A stretch of DNA of 5,819 nucleotides from Candidatus Uhrbacteria bacterium (GTDB lineage Bacteria; Patescibacteriota; Patescibacteriia; SG8-24). Positions 1-5,526 of the stretch are shown piece after piece. The notes below the pieces were generated by a model that was not told the DNA's origin, ran no database searches, and worked only from the letters and a program-made list of their open reading frames with translations. Numbering within the stretch: the stretch's first letter is position 1; each line of letters opens with the position of its first letter. Location of the stretch: assembly GCA_016205965.1 (NCBI GenBank), contig JACQSM010000064.1, forward strand, positions 1 to 5,819, given 5' to 3'. The position numbers were made by a program, and so were the translations under genes.

Positions 1-301
1 CTACTGGGGTGCCGGTCGTGCCGCAGTCGCAATGAACCGGGGTACCTCCCGTGGAGGCGGTGTAGAACTTGATCTTGATGTTCTTGGTGCCATCGGCCAC
101 GGCGGTGCCGCTCGTATCCGTCAGGCGGAGCTGGTAGGCCAGGACGCGATTGGAGTCGGGGCCGGAGGCTTGGGCTGGATTGATCTGACCGGTTATCGCT
201 ATGAAGAGGGTGGCGACGCCGGAGAAATAAAACAACAAGGCAGCCACCGTCATCAAATGATGGAAGCCGGAATGCGCCGGCCGTTCCGGCAGGAAATTCA
301 T
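1..301 (-). CDS. Secreted protein of unknown function, N-terminal part only (3' end cut by window edge)
   Basis: Reading the minus strand from an ATG at 301 gives 100 codons open to the window edge, with no stop. The protein starts MNFLPERP; residues 16-38 form a hydrophobic segment (LMTVAALLFYFSGVATLFIA) that looks like a signal peptide or N-terminal anchor. A likely cleavage region follows around AQA (43-45). The mature part has AYQLRLTDTSGTAVADGT then IKIKFYTAS and a CDC motif (C91, C93). The YQxRLTDxxGxxVxDGT pattern is common at the start of secreted, repeat-rich proteins of CPR bacteria (recognition from family style). Another in-frame ATG at 325 would add eight residues (MQSPRVHK); neither ATG has a clear Shine-Dalgarno, so the start is uncertain. 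It lies about 100 bp downstream of the large surface-protein gene on the same strand, so co-transcription is possible, although TATAGT (333-338) could be a weak -10 of its own. Function unknown. Confidence 0.75.
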   Translation of the reverse strand, partial: MNFLPERPAHSGFHHLMTVAALLFYFSGVATLFIAITGQINPAQASGPDSNRVLAYQLRLTDTSGTAVADGTKNIKIKFYTASTGGTPVHCDCGTTGTPV

Positions 302-384
302 TTTATGTACGCGCGGCGATTGCATACGCGCGACTATAATCCCTGGCAAATACCTTAATTAGTCTTTCCAAGCAGGGATCGGGA

Positions 385-411
385 CATGGTCGAAGAGTAT
401 CTTCGACCATG
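385..411. terminator. 12-bp perfect inverted repeat after the large gene; possible terminator without U-tract
   Basis: The arms 385-396 and 400-411 (CATGGTCGAAGA / TCTTCGACCATG) pair perfectly around a 3-nt loop. The hairpin starts 8 bp beyond the TGA stop of the large surface-protein gene, where a transcription terminator is expected. On the minus strand the hairpin is followed by TCCCGATCCC rather than a run of T, so it is not a standard intrinsic terminator. It may instead protect the mRNA 3' end or attenuate read-through into the next gene. Confidence 0.5.
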
Positions 412-418
412 CGACCGC

Positions 419-3400
419 TCACTGTTTAGGCGACTCAACCTTGGGTGGCGCGGGGACGGACGGAGGAGGCGGGCTCGTGGGCGGCACAGGAGGAGCCGGC
501 GGTTTCGGCGGCTCTGGCGAGGGATTCGCGTCTCCACCACCCTGCTGCTTCTTCAAGCGTTCGAGAACCTGCATCTCCCACGGAACTTTATTGGCTGGCC
601 CTGCCGACGGAGCGGCGGGCGCTGCCGACGGAGCTGCCGGAGGCGGCGCCACTGGCGGCGTACTCGGAGCTGACGGCGCCGGAGTCGGAGCGGCGGGCGG
701 AACGGTCGGCGCGGGAGGCGCGATCGGCGCGGGAGGCGCCGGCGGTTTCGGCGGGGCGGCAGCTTCGCCCGGCGCCATCGGCACCAGCGAAATGTCGAGC
801 GTCACGATCTTCTCATCCTTCTTCTGCGTGTCCACCTTGAGCAAGTCGACCGGACCCTGCTGCTGCTTGCGATAGCCGGACTTCTCGAAGGTCACGTAAT
901 AGACGTTGCTGCCGACCAGGAAGGAGTAATGGCCGTTGGTGTCGGTAACCTGGCTTTCGAGCAGCTTGTTGTACTTCGCCTCGAAGATGCGGGCGATGGC
1001 GTTGCGCACCGGCTTGCGCGTCTTTTCGTCGTAGACGATGCCCCAGCTCTTGGGCCGCTTGCCCACCGAGAGACGCTTGAAGACGACGTAGAAGGCGAGG
1101 TTGCCGACGAACATGGCGATGACGATCGGCGACGGCGTGATGACGACGGCCAGGGCCATGGCGGCGATGGTGATCAGGCCGACGCTCTTCTGCAGCTTGC
1201 GGCCGACGGTTTCGAGGACGATCTTGCGCGTCTGCTTTTCGGCGACCGTCGGATCGACGGGGATGTTGGCAGTGATGATCGTCTCCTGCGTCACCACGAT
1301 CGGCTCGCCGTGGTACAGGTCGACCAACTGGACGTCTTCGCGCTGGCCCTTGAGATAGGCCGAGGGGAACACATGGCCGGCTTTGACGGCGGATATCTTG
1401 TACTCGCCGGGCTGGACGATGAAGAAGTAGCGGCCATCCTTGTCGGTCACGGCCGAGCGGACGATGCGGCCGGTCTTGGCGTCGATCAGGCGGACGATGG
1501 CCAGGTCAACCGGAAGCTTCGAGAGAGCATTGTAAACGATGCCCCACTTCTTGCGGCGCCGGCGCGCGATCAAGAGCGTCGGGTGGGCCAGGAAACTGTA
1601 CAGGTAGAGCGCGAGCGGAGCGGCGTTGGCCGTGGCGGCGCCGGCGGCGGCCACGTTGGCGGCGGCGACGACGGCAACGGTTGGCGCGGCGACCTGCTCG
1701 GTCTGCTGTTCGACATACGGGTTGTCGGCGATTTCAATCGCCTGGTCGGCGACGACGCGCGAGGCGAAGACCGCCGACTGGCCGACGACGTTCGCGATCG
1801 CGGTCGCTTTGGCGCCGGCGGAGGCATCGCCAGCCAAGATGTTCTGGATCTCCTGGGCCGGCGGCGGGGGCAGCTTGATCAGCTGCAGGGCGGTGTTGAT
1901 GACGTTGGTGTCGCTGACGGGGAAAGCGAGCGTGGACTTGGTCAAATATCCATCGAGGTCGGTCACGAGTTTGTACGAACCGGGCATCACGATGAATCCG
2001 TAACCGCCTTCCGCGTTGGTCGTCTGCGGATTCAACTGGCCGGAAGCCGCTCCGTCCCAGAGGCCGAAGTTCCCGGCGCCCGTGTCGACGTAAAGCGTCA
2101 CGCGAGCGCCGCCGATTTTCTGCGTTTGACCGCCGACAACCTCGTAGACGTAGCCGGACGGATCGACGCCGACCGTGAAGTCGATGACGTCGGAGGTGCC
2201 ATCCTGGAAGTTCACCAGAATGCTCAAGGGATAATTTCCGATGACCGGCGGCGTCACGATGGTAGCCTCGAAGCTGTGCGTTTCGCGCATCGGGTAGGTT
2301 GAGCCGGCGAAATTGACGAGCGCCGTTCGTATCGGTTTCTTGATGGCCGCATCGGGAATATAGATGCGCATCGCCATCGAGGTGATCGTCTGAAGGCGGT
2401 CGGCGTCATCCAGGCGCAGCTCGATATTCCCAGCCGTGGCGAAAATTTTGAGTTTAGTCTGATCAATGCGCTCCTCGGCCGTTGAAGACGGCTGGCCCGG
2501 ACCGACGGTCGGCACCGGACTGACCACCGGGCAGTCGGCCGAACAGTTGATGCTGGTCTCGGAGGCCTCGCAGAGGCCGTTACCGCAAGCGGAGGTTCCC
2601 GGCTGGAACGATTCAGCGACGCACCGGCCGGCGGAGCAGCGAAAGCCGGAGCCACAGGCGTGCTGTTGGCTGGCACGAGCGCCGTTGTCGCAGTAATTCT
2701 CTTCAACATCGTTCGGCCCGACGCAGGAGTCGGCATAGTCCGTGCCGTTGTCGGACACCGTTCCTTGAACCTCGAAGCTCAAGCCACCGTCGGTATCGCT
2801 GCAAGACGGCGGCGGAGGCGGCGGAGTACCCGAGGCCGGAGTTGCCTTATCGACCACGCCGGTCGAGTAATTAAGTACGGCGTCGCGCGTATAGACGGTG
2901 TAATAATAGGTGGTGCCGTTTACGACCGAGGAGTCGGTAAAATTGGCGGCCGCGCCTTCATAGACGATGTCGCCGTCATTCGGACCAGTCGATTCACTGC
3001 CGGTCTTGCGGACGATACGAGTCGCGGCCCAGTCGGGATCAGCCGGGTTGTTCCAGGTCAGCTGGACCAGCGCATCGCCGGGAGCGGCAACGAAATTCGT
3101 GACATCGGCCGGGGCCGTGGCGTCGACCGGACCGCTCGGTTGGGCGGAGGCCATGGAACCGGAGGCATAGTTCGGCACGTCGTCGTAGGCGTAGGCACCG
3201 TAATAATATGTAACGCCATTGGTCAGCCCGCTATTAAGGAGGCTGGTGCCGTTGCTGTTATAGACTTGGGTGCCATCGGTCGGACCGGTCGGGAAGCTGC
3301 CGGTCTTGCGGACGATCTTCACGCCCTGGAAGTCAGTATCCGTCGGATTGACCCAGGTAAGGTTGGCGACGCCGTTGCCGCCGACGGCGGTAAAGTTTGA

Positions 3401-4846
3401 AACGTTGGCCGGAGCCGTGGTATCGGCGGCGGTTACGAAGGTTTTATCGGCAGACACGGTCGACTGTACGAAGGCATCTTTCGACGTCACCTTATAATGA
3501 TAGGTCGTGCTCTTTGTCAGGCCGGTGATATCGATGACGTGCGTCTTGGTCAAGGTCGCGTTGCTCACCGCCGTCCCGTAGGAGACGGTGGTTCCAAAAT
3601 CAACCTTGGAATCGGAGTCAGTGTCCGTGTTCCAGGTGATCCGGGCAGCGGTCTGGGTGATGTTGATCGCTTGGATGTTGCTGATGACCGGAGCCGCGGG
3701 CTTAGCAGTATTGAATGTTCCATCGGCCGACATCGTTTCATTAGTAGAAGCGTCCTTCGACTTCACTCGATAATGATAGATGGTGTCGGCGGTCAGACCG
3801 GTGAGGGCGATGCTGTGCGAGGTGACCGAGGTGGCATTGGTCTGGGTCGAGCCGTAACTGACCGTCACGCCGTAGTCGACCGTGGAGTCGGAACCTTCAT
3901 TCGTAGTCCAGGTGACCGTCGCGCCGGTTGTGGTGATGGCGGTAACCGCGACGTTCGAGATCACCGGTGCGGTCTGATCGGCGGTCGAGAACGTGGCATC
4001 GGTCGTCAGTCCTTCATTATTAGAGGCGTCCTTGGAGCGGACCCGGAAATGATAGGTCGTCGCCTCGGTCAAACCGGTGACGGCTACCGAGTGGCTGGTA
4101 ACCAAAGTATTGTCGCTGACGGTGGAGGTATACGGCGGACCAGCCGTAAGGCCATAGTCTATATAGGAAGAGGCGCTCTCATTCGTCGTCCAGGTTACCG
4201 TGGCCGAAGTCGTCGTGATGGCGGTCACGGCAACGTTACTGATGACCGGCGGTATCGTTTCAAGCGTGGTAAATGTCTGATCGCTGGAACAGATGGAGTT
4301 TCCGGCTGAATCAGCCGAACAGACTCGGTAGTGATAAAGCTGGCCTTCGGCGAGGCCGGCGAGATTCTTCGAGTGATTAGTAAGGTAGGCGATTTCGGTG
4401 ATGGTGGAGCCGTATCCGGTAGTCGTTCCATAATTGATCACCGTCGTAGCCGCCTCGTCAGTGGTCCATTGGATGGTGGCCGCGCTAACCGTGATGTTGC
4501 TGGCAGAAATCGCTGAAATCACCGGCGGAGTCGTGTCCGGCGTACCGCCGCCTCCCCCACCGCCACCGCCCGGAGCTGCAGCCGAGGCACATTGAAAACC
4601 AACACATGCCTTGTAGGATGTGCTGGTCATTTCTGCGATTCCACCGACTTCGCCGAGGGAGTCCTCGGCCACGAAACCTGTCGAAGTGCTGCGAGCCCCG
4701 CCACCACCAAGAAGGTCGGCCTGAACTTTATAGCTGGTCGACGACATTGAGTCGGCAAGCGCAGTAGGTGAGAACGCAAAAGCGCCGCCCACGATAACGG
4801 CTACTACCAAAAGCAAAAGAAGTTTCTTTGTAATTTTTGTTTTCAT
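419..4846 (-). CDS. Giant multidomain cell-surface protein with fibronectin-III-like, Cys-rich, carboxypeptidase-regulatory-like and Pro-rich regions
   Basis: 1475 aa, ATG at 4846, TGA at 419-421. Residues 1-31 are a clear signal peptide (KTKITKK, then an L/V/A core, end ALA). Residues 33-86 hold two STSYK motifs (35-40, 75-79). A nine-Gly linker is at 93-101. Four fibronectin-III-like repeats follow (about 107-471; motifs PPVIS, WTT(D/N)E, YHYRV), then two of a second type (about 474-672; VRKTGS, YYY). Cys-rich block 682-772 has ten Cys and ends CGNGLCEASE...NC..DC. An Ig-like region (about 798-895) precedes a carboxypeptidase-regulatory-like domain (about 896-992; GGYGF, PGSYKL, DGY). After an Ala-rich stretch comes TM1 (about 1076-1094) and RRRRKK, a WGIVY domain (1101-1162), a TM hairpin (about 1222-1256), a second WGIVY domain (1268-1325), and a Pro/Ala-rich tail (1360-1475). 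No catalytic motif was seen. By architecture it is probably a cell-envelope or adhesion protein; the exact role is unknown. A strong promoter lies upstream. Confidence 0.93.
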   Translation of the reverse strand: MKTKITKKLLLLLVVAVIVGGAFAFSPTALADSMSSTSYKVQADLLGGGGARSTSTGFVAEDSLGEVGGIAEMTSTSYKACVGFQCASAAAPGGGGGGGGGTPDTTPPVISAISASNITVSAATIQWTTDEAATTVINYGTTTGYGSTITEIAYLTNHSKNLAGLAEGQLYHYRVCSADSAGNSICSSDQTFTTLETIPPVISNVAVTAITTTSATVTWTTNESASSYIDYGLTAGPPYTSTVSDNTLVTSHSVAVTGLTEATTYHFRVRSKDASNNEGLTTDATFSTADQTAPVISNVAVTAITTTGATVTWTTNEGSDSTVDYGVTVSYGSTQTNATSVTSHSIALTGLTADTIYHYRVKSKDASTNETMSADGTFNTAKPAAPVISNIQAINITQTAARITWNTDTDSDSKVDFGTTVSYGTAVSNATLTKTHVIDITGLTKSTTYHYKVTSKDAFVQSTVSADKTFVTAADTTAPANVSNFTAVGGNGVANLTWVNPTDTDFQGVKIVRKTGSFPTGPTDGTQVYNSNGTSLLNSGLTNGVTYYYGAYAYDDVPNYASGSMASAQPSGPVDATAPADVTNFVAAPGDALVQLTWNNPADPDWAATRIVRKTGSESTGPNDGDIVYEGAAANFTDSSVVNGTTYYYTVYTRDAVLNYSTGVVDKATPASGTPPPPPPSCSDTDGGLSFEVQGTVSDNGTDYADSCVGPNDVEENYCDNGARASQQHACGSGFRCSAGRCVAESFQPGTSACGNGLCEASETSINCSADCPVVSPVPTVGPGQPSSTAEERIDQTKLKIFATAGNIELRLDDADRLQTITSMAMRIYIPDAAIKKPIRTALVNFAGSTYPMRETHSFEATIVTPPVIGNYPLSILVNFQDGTSDVIDFTVGVDPSGYVYEVVGGQTQKIGGARVTLYVDTGAGNFGLWDGAASGQLNPQTTNAEGGYGFIVMPGSYKLVTDLDGYLTKSTLAFPVSDTNVINTALQLIKLPPPPAQEIQNILAGDASAGAKATAIANVVGQSAVFASRVVADQAIEIADNPYVEQQTEQVAAPTVAVVAAANVAAAGAATANAAPLALYLYSFLAHPTLLIARRRRKKWGIVYNALSKLPVDLAIVRLIDAKTGRIVRSAVTDKDGRYFFIVQPGEYKISAVKAGHVFPSAYLKGQREDVQLVDLYHGEPIVVTQETIITANIPVDPTVAEKQTRKIVLETVGRKLQKSVGLITIAAMALAVVITPSPIVIAMFVGNLAFYVVFKRLSVGKRPKSWGIVYDEKTRKPVRNAIARIFEAKYNKLLESQVTDTNGHYSFLVGSNVYYVTFEKSGYRKQQQGPVDLLKVDTQKKDEKIVTLDISLVPMAPGEAAAPPKPPAPPAPIAPPAPTVPPAAPTPAPSAPSTPPVAPPPAAPSAAPAAPSAGPANKVPWEMQVLERLKKQQGGGDANPSPEPPKPPAPPVPPTSPPPPSVPAPPKVESPKQ
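872..1546 (-). repeat. Two WGIVY carboxypeptidase-regulatory-like domains separated by a membrane hairpin
   Basis: Residues 1101-1162 and 1268-1325 share WGIVY, a (K/R)xPV turn, an I/V-R or R-I strand, VTD..G(R/H)Y.F(I/L)V, and a Y(K/Y)(I/V) strand followed by G(H/Y). This is the pattern of the carboxypeptidase-regulatory-like beta-sandwich. Each is preceded by a membrane segment and basic residues (RRRRKK; KRLSVGKRPK). They are therefore a repeated membrane-plus-domain module. Confidence 0.75.
2831..3427 (-). repeat. Two tandem fibronectin-III-like repeats, second type
   Basis: Residues about 474-672 of the surface protein contain two copies of a unit starting TAPA(N/D)V(S/T)NF. Shared elements are LTW.NP.D.D, (K/R)IVRKTGS..TGP.DG, VY and NGTTYYY or NGVTYYY. 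The pattern differs from the four preceding repeats, which points to two separate duplication histories. Confidence 0.8.
3434..4528 (-). repeat. Four tandem fibronectin-III-like repeats, first type
   Basis: Residues about 107-471 of the surface protein contain four copies of a unit of about 90 aa, with PVIS at the start, WTTDE/WTTNE/WNTDT near residue 20, a Y/F-G turn, YH(Y/F)(R/K)V and a final TF.T. Copies 2 and 3 are the most alike (PVISNVAVTAITTT shared), so they are probably the most recent duplication. Copy 1 alone has a Cys pair (C176, C186), which could form a disulfide. Confidence 0.85.
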
Positions 4847-4847
4847 A

Positions 4848-4877
4848 GCTCCCGATCGGGCTTTAGTACCCGGGGGC
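4848..4877 (-). promoter_or_regulatory. Structured mRNA leader over the ribosome-binding site of the surface-protein gene
   Basis: The transcript can pair GCCCCC (4877-4872) with GGGAGC (4853-4848), with one C/A mismatch. Inside it, GGG (4871-4869) pairs with CCC (4860-4858) around an 8-nt loop. The GGGAG at 4853-4849 is the only Shine-Dalgarno-like sequence. It sits just 2 nt before the ATG, which is unusually close, and lies within the outer stem. This may limit translation until the structure opens. No known riboswitch class could be assigned. Confidence 0.4.
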
Positions 4878-4908
4878 TTTTAGTCGAAAGGGCTTGCAGC
4901 ACTCGATT

Positions 4909-4917
4909 CGTGAATAA
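4909..4917 (-). promoter_or_regulatory. Near-consensus DnaA box at the surface-protein promoter
   Basis: The minus strand reads TTATTCACG, which differs from the DnaA box consensus TTATNCACA only in the last base. It begins at the last base of the -10 hexamer and spans the predicted start site. Because single 8/9 matches occur by chance, its role is an inference that rests on the nearby origin boxes. Confidence 0.35.
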
Positions 4918-4945
4918 GTATACCAAAATTTCTTGCTCGCGTCAA
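4917..4945 (-). promoter_or_regulatory. Sigma70-type promoter of the surface-protein gene
   Basis: On the minus strand TTGACG (4945-4940) is followed by exactly 17 bp and then TATACT (4922-4917). A TGG directly before the -10 gives an extended -10 (TGnTATACT). Each hexamer has 5 of 6 consensus bases. The start would be near 4910, giving a leader of roughly 64 nt before the ATG at 4846. A near-consensus DnaA box overlaps the predicted start. Confidence 0.8.
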
Positions 4946-4987
4946 CGCTGTAATTCGCTAGTCTTAGCTAAAATTTCGTCATCATAG

Positions 4988-4996
4988 TTATCCACA
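4988..4996 (+). promoter_or_regulatory. DnaA box 1 (TTATCCACA)
   Basis: This is a perfect match to the strong DnaA-binding 9-mer. With the box at 5009-5017 it forms a 10-bp inverted repeat (GTTATCCACA / TGTGGATAAC) separated by 12 bp. Confidence 0.85.
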
Positions 4997-5008
4997 TAAG
5001 CAAAAGAC

Positions 5009-5017
5009 TGTGGATAA
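5009..5017 (-). promoter_or_regulatory. DnaA box 2 (TTATCCACA on the minus strand)
   Basis: The plus strand reads TGTGGATAA, a perfect box in opposite orientation to boxes 1, 3 and 4. It is the second arm of the inverted pair with box 1. Confidence 0.85.
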
Positions 5018-5041
5018 CGCGTTTCGCACAATTTCGACGAC

Positions 5042-5050
5042 TTATTCACA
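5042..5050 (+). promoter_or_regulatory. DnaA box 3 (TTATTCACA)
   Basis: It matches the consensus TTATNCACA with T at the variable position. It is 3 bp from box 4 in the same orientation, so DnaA could bind the two sites cooperatively. Confidence 0.8.
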
Positions 5051-5053
5051 CTT

Positions 5054-5062
5054 TTATCCACA
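5054..5062 (+). promoter_or_regulatory. DnaA box 4 (TTATCCACA)
   Basis: This perfect box faces the AT-rich stretch. A GTGGATA at 5068-5074 makes an inverted partner (TATCCAC / GTGGATA, 6 bp apart), but that partner alone is only a 7/9 match. Confidence 0.85.
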
Positions 5063-5159
5063 CTGCGGTGGATATTTTGTTGATGATCGCGCGTCGAAAA
5101 ATTTTGTGTCGTCTAACATTTTTTTAAGCACACAAAAAAGTTTACTTTTACGCCAAAAT

Positions 5160-5175
5160 TGTTTCACGTGAAACA
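5160..5175. promoter_or_regulatory. parS: parS site 1 (ParB/Spo0J binding site)
   Basis: TGTTTCACGTGAAACA is a perfect palindrome matching the bacterial parS consensus TGTTNCACGTGAAACA. Symmetry extends to 22 bp (5157-5178). ParB loads at such sites to organise and segregate the origin region. It lies 13 bp beyond the stop of the small zinc-finger gene. Confidence 0.92.
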
Positions 5176-5188
5176 ATTGAATCTTTTT

Positions 5189-5368
5189 TCAGTTTCCAAG
5201 CATGTTTCCAGAAAATGTTCCACGTGAAACATTCCGTTTCACATAAAGCTCCTCACAATGAGTCGAGCAAAAGAAATGCATGACTTCTCCAATAACTCGA
5301 CTGTAACGGGTTGGGACCGTTTTTACCGCTTCTCCACAGATTTCGCACTCTATCGGAATCGCTGGCAT
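5189..5368 (-). CDS. Small zinc-finger-like protein, 59 aa, hypothetical
   Basis: An ATG at 5368 opens 59 codons ending in TGA at 5189-5191. An in-frame TGA four codons upstream fixes this as the first ATG. The product begins MPAIPIECEICGEAVKTVP. It has Cys at 8, 11, 34 and 38, with the second pair in the context HFFCSTHCEELY. The pattern C-x2-C-x22-C-x3-C, with FCS before the last Cys, fits a small zinc-binding finger and recalls the TRASH/FCS type; that link is an inference. The tail (43-59) is basic then Gly/Asn-rich. There is no clear Shine-Dalgarno. A weak TGTAAT (5394-5389) could be a -10. A parS site lies inside the reading frame and others flank it, so it could be an origin-linked DNA- or ParB-related protein, but that is speculation. 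The ordered Cys pairs argue that it is a real gene. Confidence 0.68.
   Translation of the reverse strand: MPAIPIECEICGEAVKTVPTRYSRVIGEVMHFFCSTHCEELYVKRNVSRGTFSGNMLGN
5216..5231. promoter_or_regulatory. parS: parS site 2, inside the small zinc-finger gene
   Basis: TGTTCCACGTGAAACA matches the consensus TGTTNCACGTGAAACA with C at the variable base, so the palindrome has one broken pair. On the minus strand it is read as codons within NVSRGTF (residues 46-52 of the small protein). Confidence 0.88.
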
Positions 5369-5406
5369 AAAAATTGATCAGAAAAGTCATTACACTCGTC
5401 TCAAAT
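5369..5406 (-). promoter_or_regulatory. Upstream region of the small zinc-finger gene with a weak -10 (TGTAAT, 5394-5389)
   Basis: The minus strand carries TGTAAT, 5/6 to TATAAT, 20 bp before the ATG. No -35 is evident, and at the normal distance lies parS site 3. Promoter function is therefore doubtful. If it is real, ParB bound at parS 3 would cover the -35 position. Confidence 0.25.
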
Positions 5407-5422
5407 TGTTTCACGTGAAACA
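5407..5422. promoter_or_regulatory. parS: parS site 3
   Basis: TGTTTCACGTGAAACA is a perfect consensus palindrome, and symmetry extends to 24 bp (5403-5426), the longest of the four sites. It lies 38 bp upstream of the small zinc-finger gene's ATG. Confidence 0.92.
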
Positions 5423-5450
5423 ATTTTCGTCGATACTACACGTTTAGCTC

Positions 5451-5495
5451 CGTTACACCTATAAAAAACGTTACACTAATCCCCTCCTGTAACGT
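5451..5495. repeat. Short CGTTACAC / TGTAACG repeats
   Basis: CGTTACAC occurs at 5451-5458 and again at 5469-5476, 18 bp apart, and an inverted TGTAACG lies at 5489-5495. A further CTGTAACG is at 5301-5308 inside the small gene. The two direct copies are nearly two helical turns apart, which would suit a small regulator, but no known operator is recognised. Confidence 0.3.
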
Positions 5496-5526
5496 AAAAA
5501 CGTCAGCGATGCTGACGTTTTTACGT
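5492..5526 (-). terminator. Intrinsic terminator of the tRNA-Ala gene
   Basis: Arms 5492-5507 and 5511-5526 form a perfect 16-bp inverted repeat around the 3-nt loop at 5508-5510. On the minus strand the GTCAGC/GCTGAC core is followed by GTTTTTACG, giving the U-run expected of a rho-independent terminator. The hairpin begins at the last base of the tRNA's CCA end, so the two overlap by one base. The symmetric A/T tracts would also let it act in the other direction. Confidence 0.85.

Larger units (their letters stand above)
4981..5160. other. oriC: Putative chromosomal replication origin (oriC): DnaA-box cluster plus AT-rich stretch
   Basis: Four consensus DnaA boxes (TTATNCACA) lie between 4988 and 5062, and weaker matches occur at 5067-5075 and 5124-5132. 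Next to them is an AT-rich, gene-free stretch (about 5092-5160) with A- and T-runs, which could be the unwinding element. Four ParB parS sites start at 5160. Consensus boxes clustered beside an AT-rich block in a gene-free region are the usual layout of bacterial oriC. parS sites normally lie close to the origin. No dnaA, dnaN, parA or parB gene is inside the window, so the call depends on motifs only. A secondary DnaA-binding cluster is the main alternative. Confidence 0.75.

Noticed and set aside
32..358. 108-aa plus-strand frame at the left edge
   Set aside because: It lies opposite the truncated secreted-protein gene, whose signal peptide and YQLRLTD motif are far more convincing.
403..421. 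UGA recoding (as in Absconditabacteria/Gracilibacteria)
   Set aside because: Both the large gene and the small zinc-finger gene end naturally at TGA, no internal in-frame TGA occurs in the 1475 codons, and GC content is high, unlike those lineages.
929..2302. 457-aa plus-strand reading frame
   Set aside because: It is antisense to the surface-protein gene, is dominated by G, D, R and V as expected from reading GC-rich coding DNA backwards, and shows no domain or signal. The opposite strand has clear domains throughout.
2660..4309. Further plus-strand frames (246 and 270 aa)
   Set aside because: Also antisense shadows of the fibronectin-III-like repeats; their composition is low-complexity and no motif is visible.
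4848..4910. A c-di-GMP-I (GEMM) riboswitch in the surface-protein leader
   Set aside because: Fragments such as AAAGCC and CTAAA resemble the class, but the full set of stems and conserved bases could not be laid out.
5330..5338. TTCTCCACA as another DnaA box
   Set aside because: It has one mismatch in a core position and lies within the coding sequence of the small gene, so a chance match is likely.
5474..5488. AGGAGGGG followed by GTG on the minus strand as a gene start
   Set aside because: The GTG is followed at once by TAA, and no other start gives a frame of useful length.
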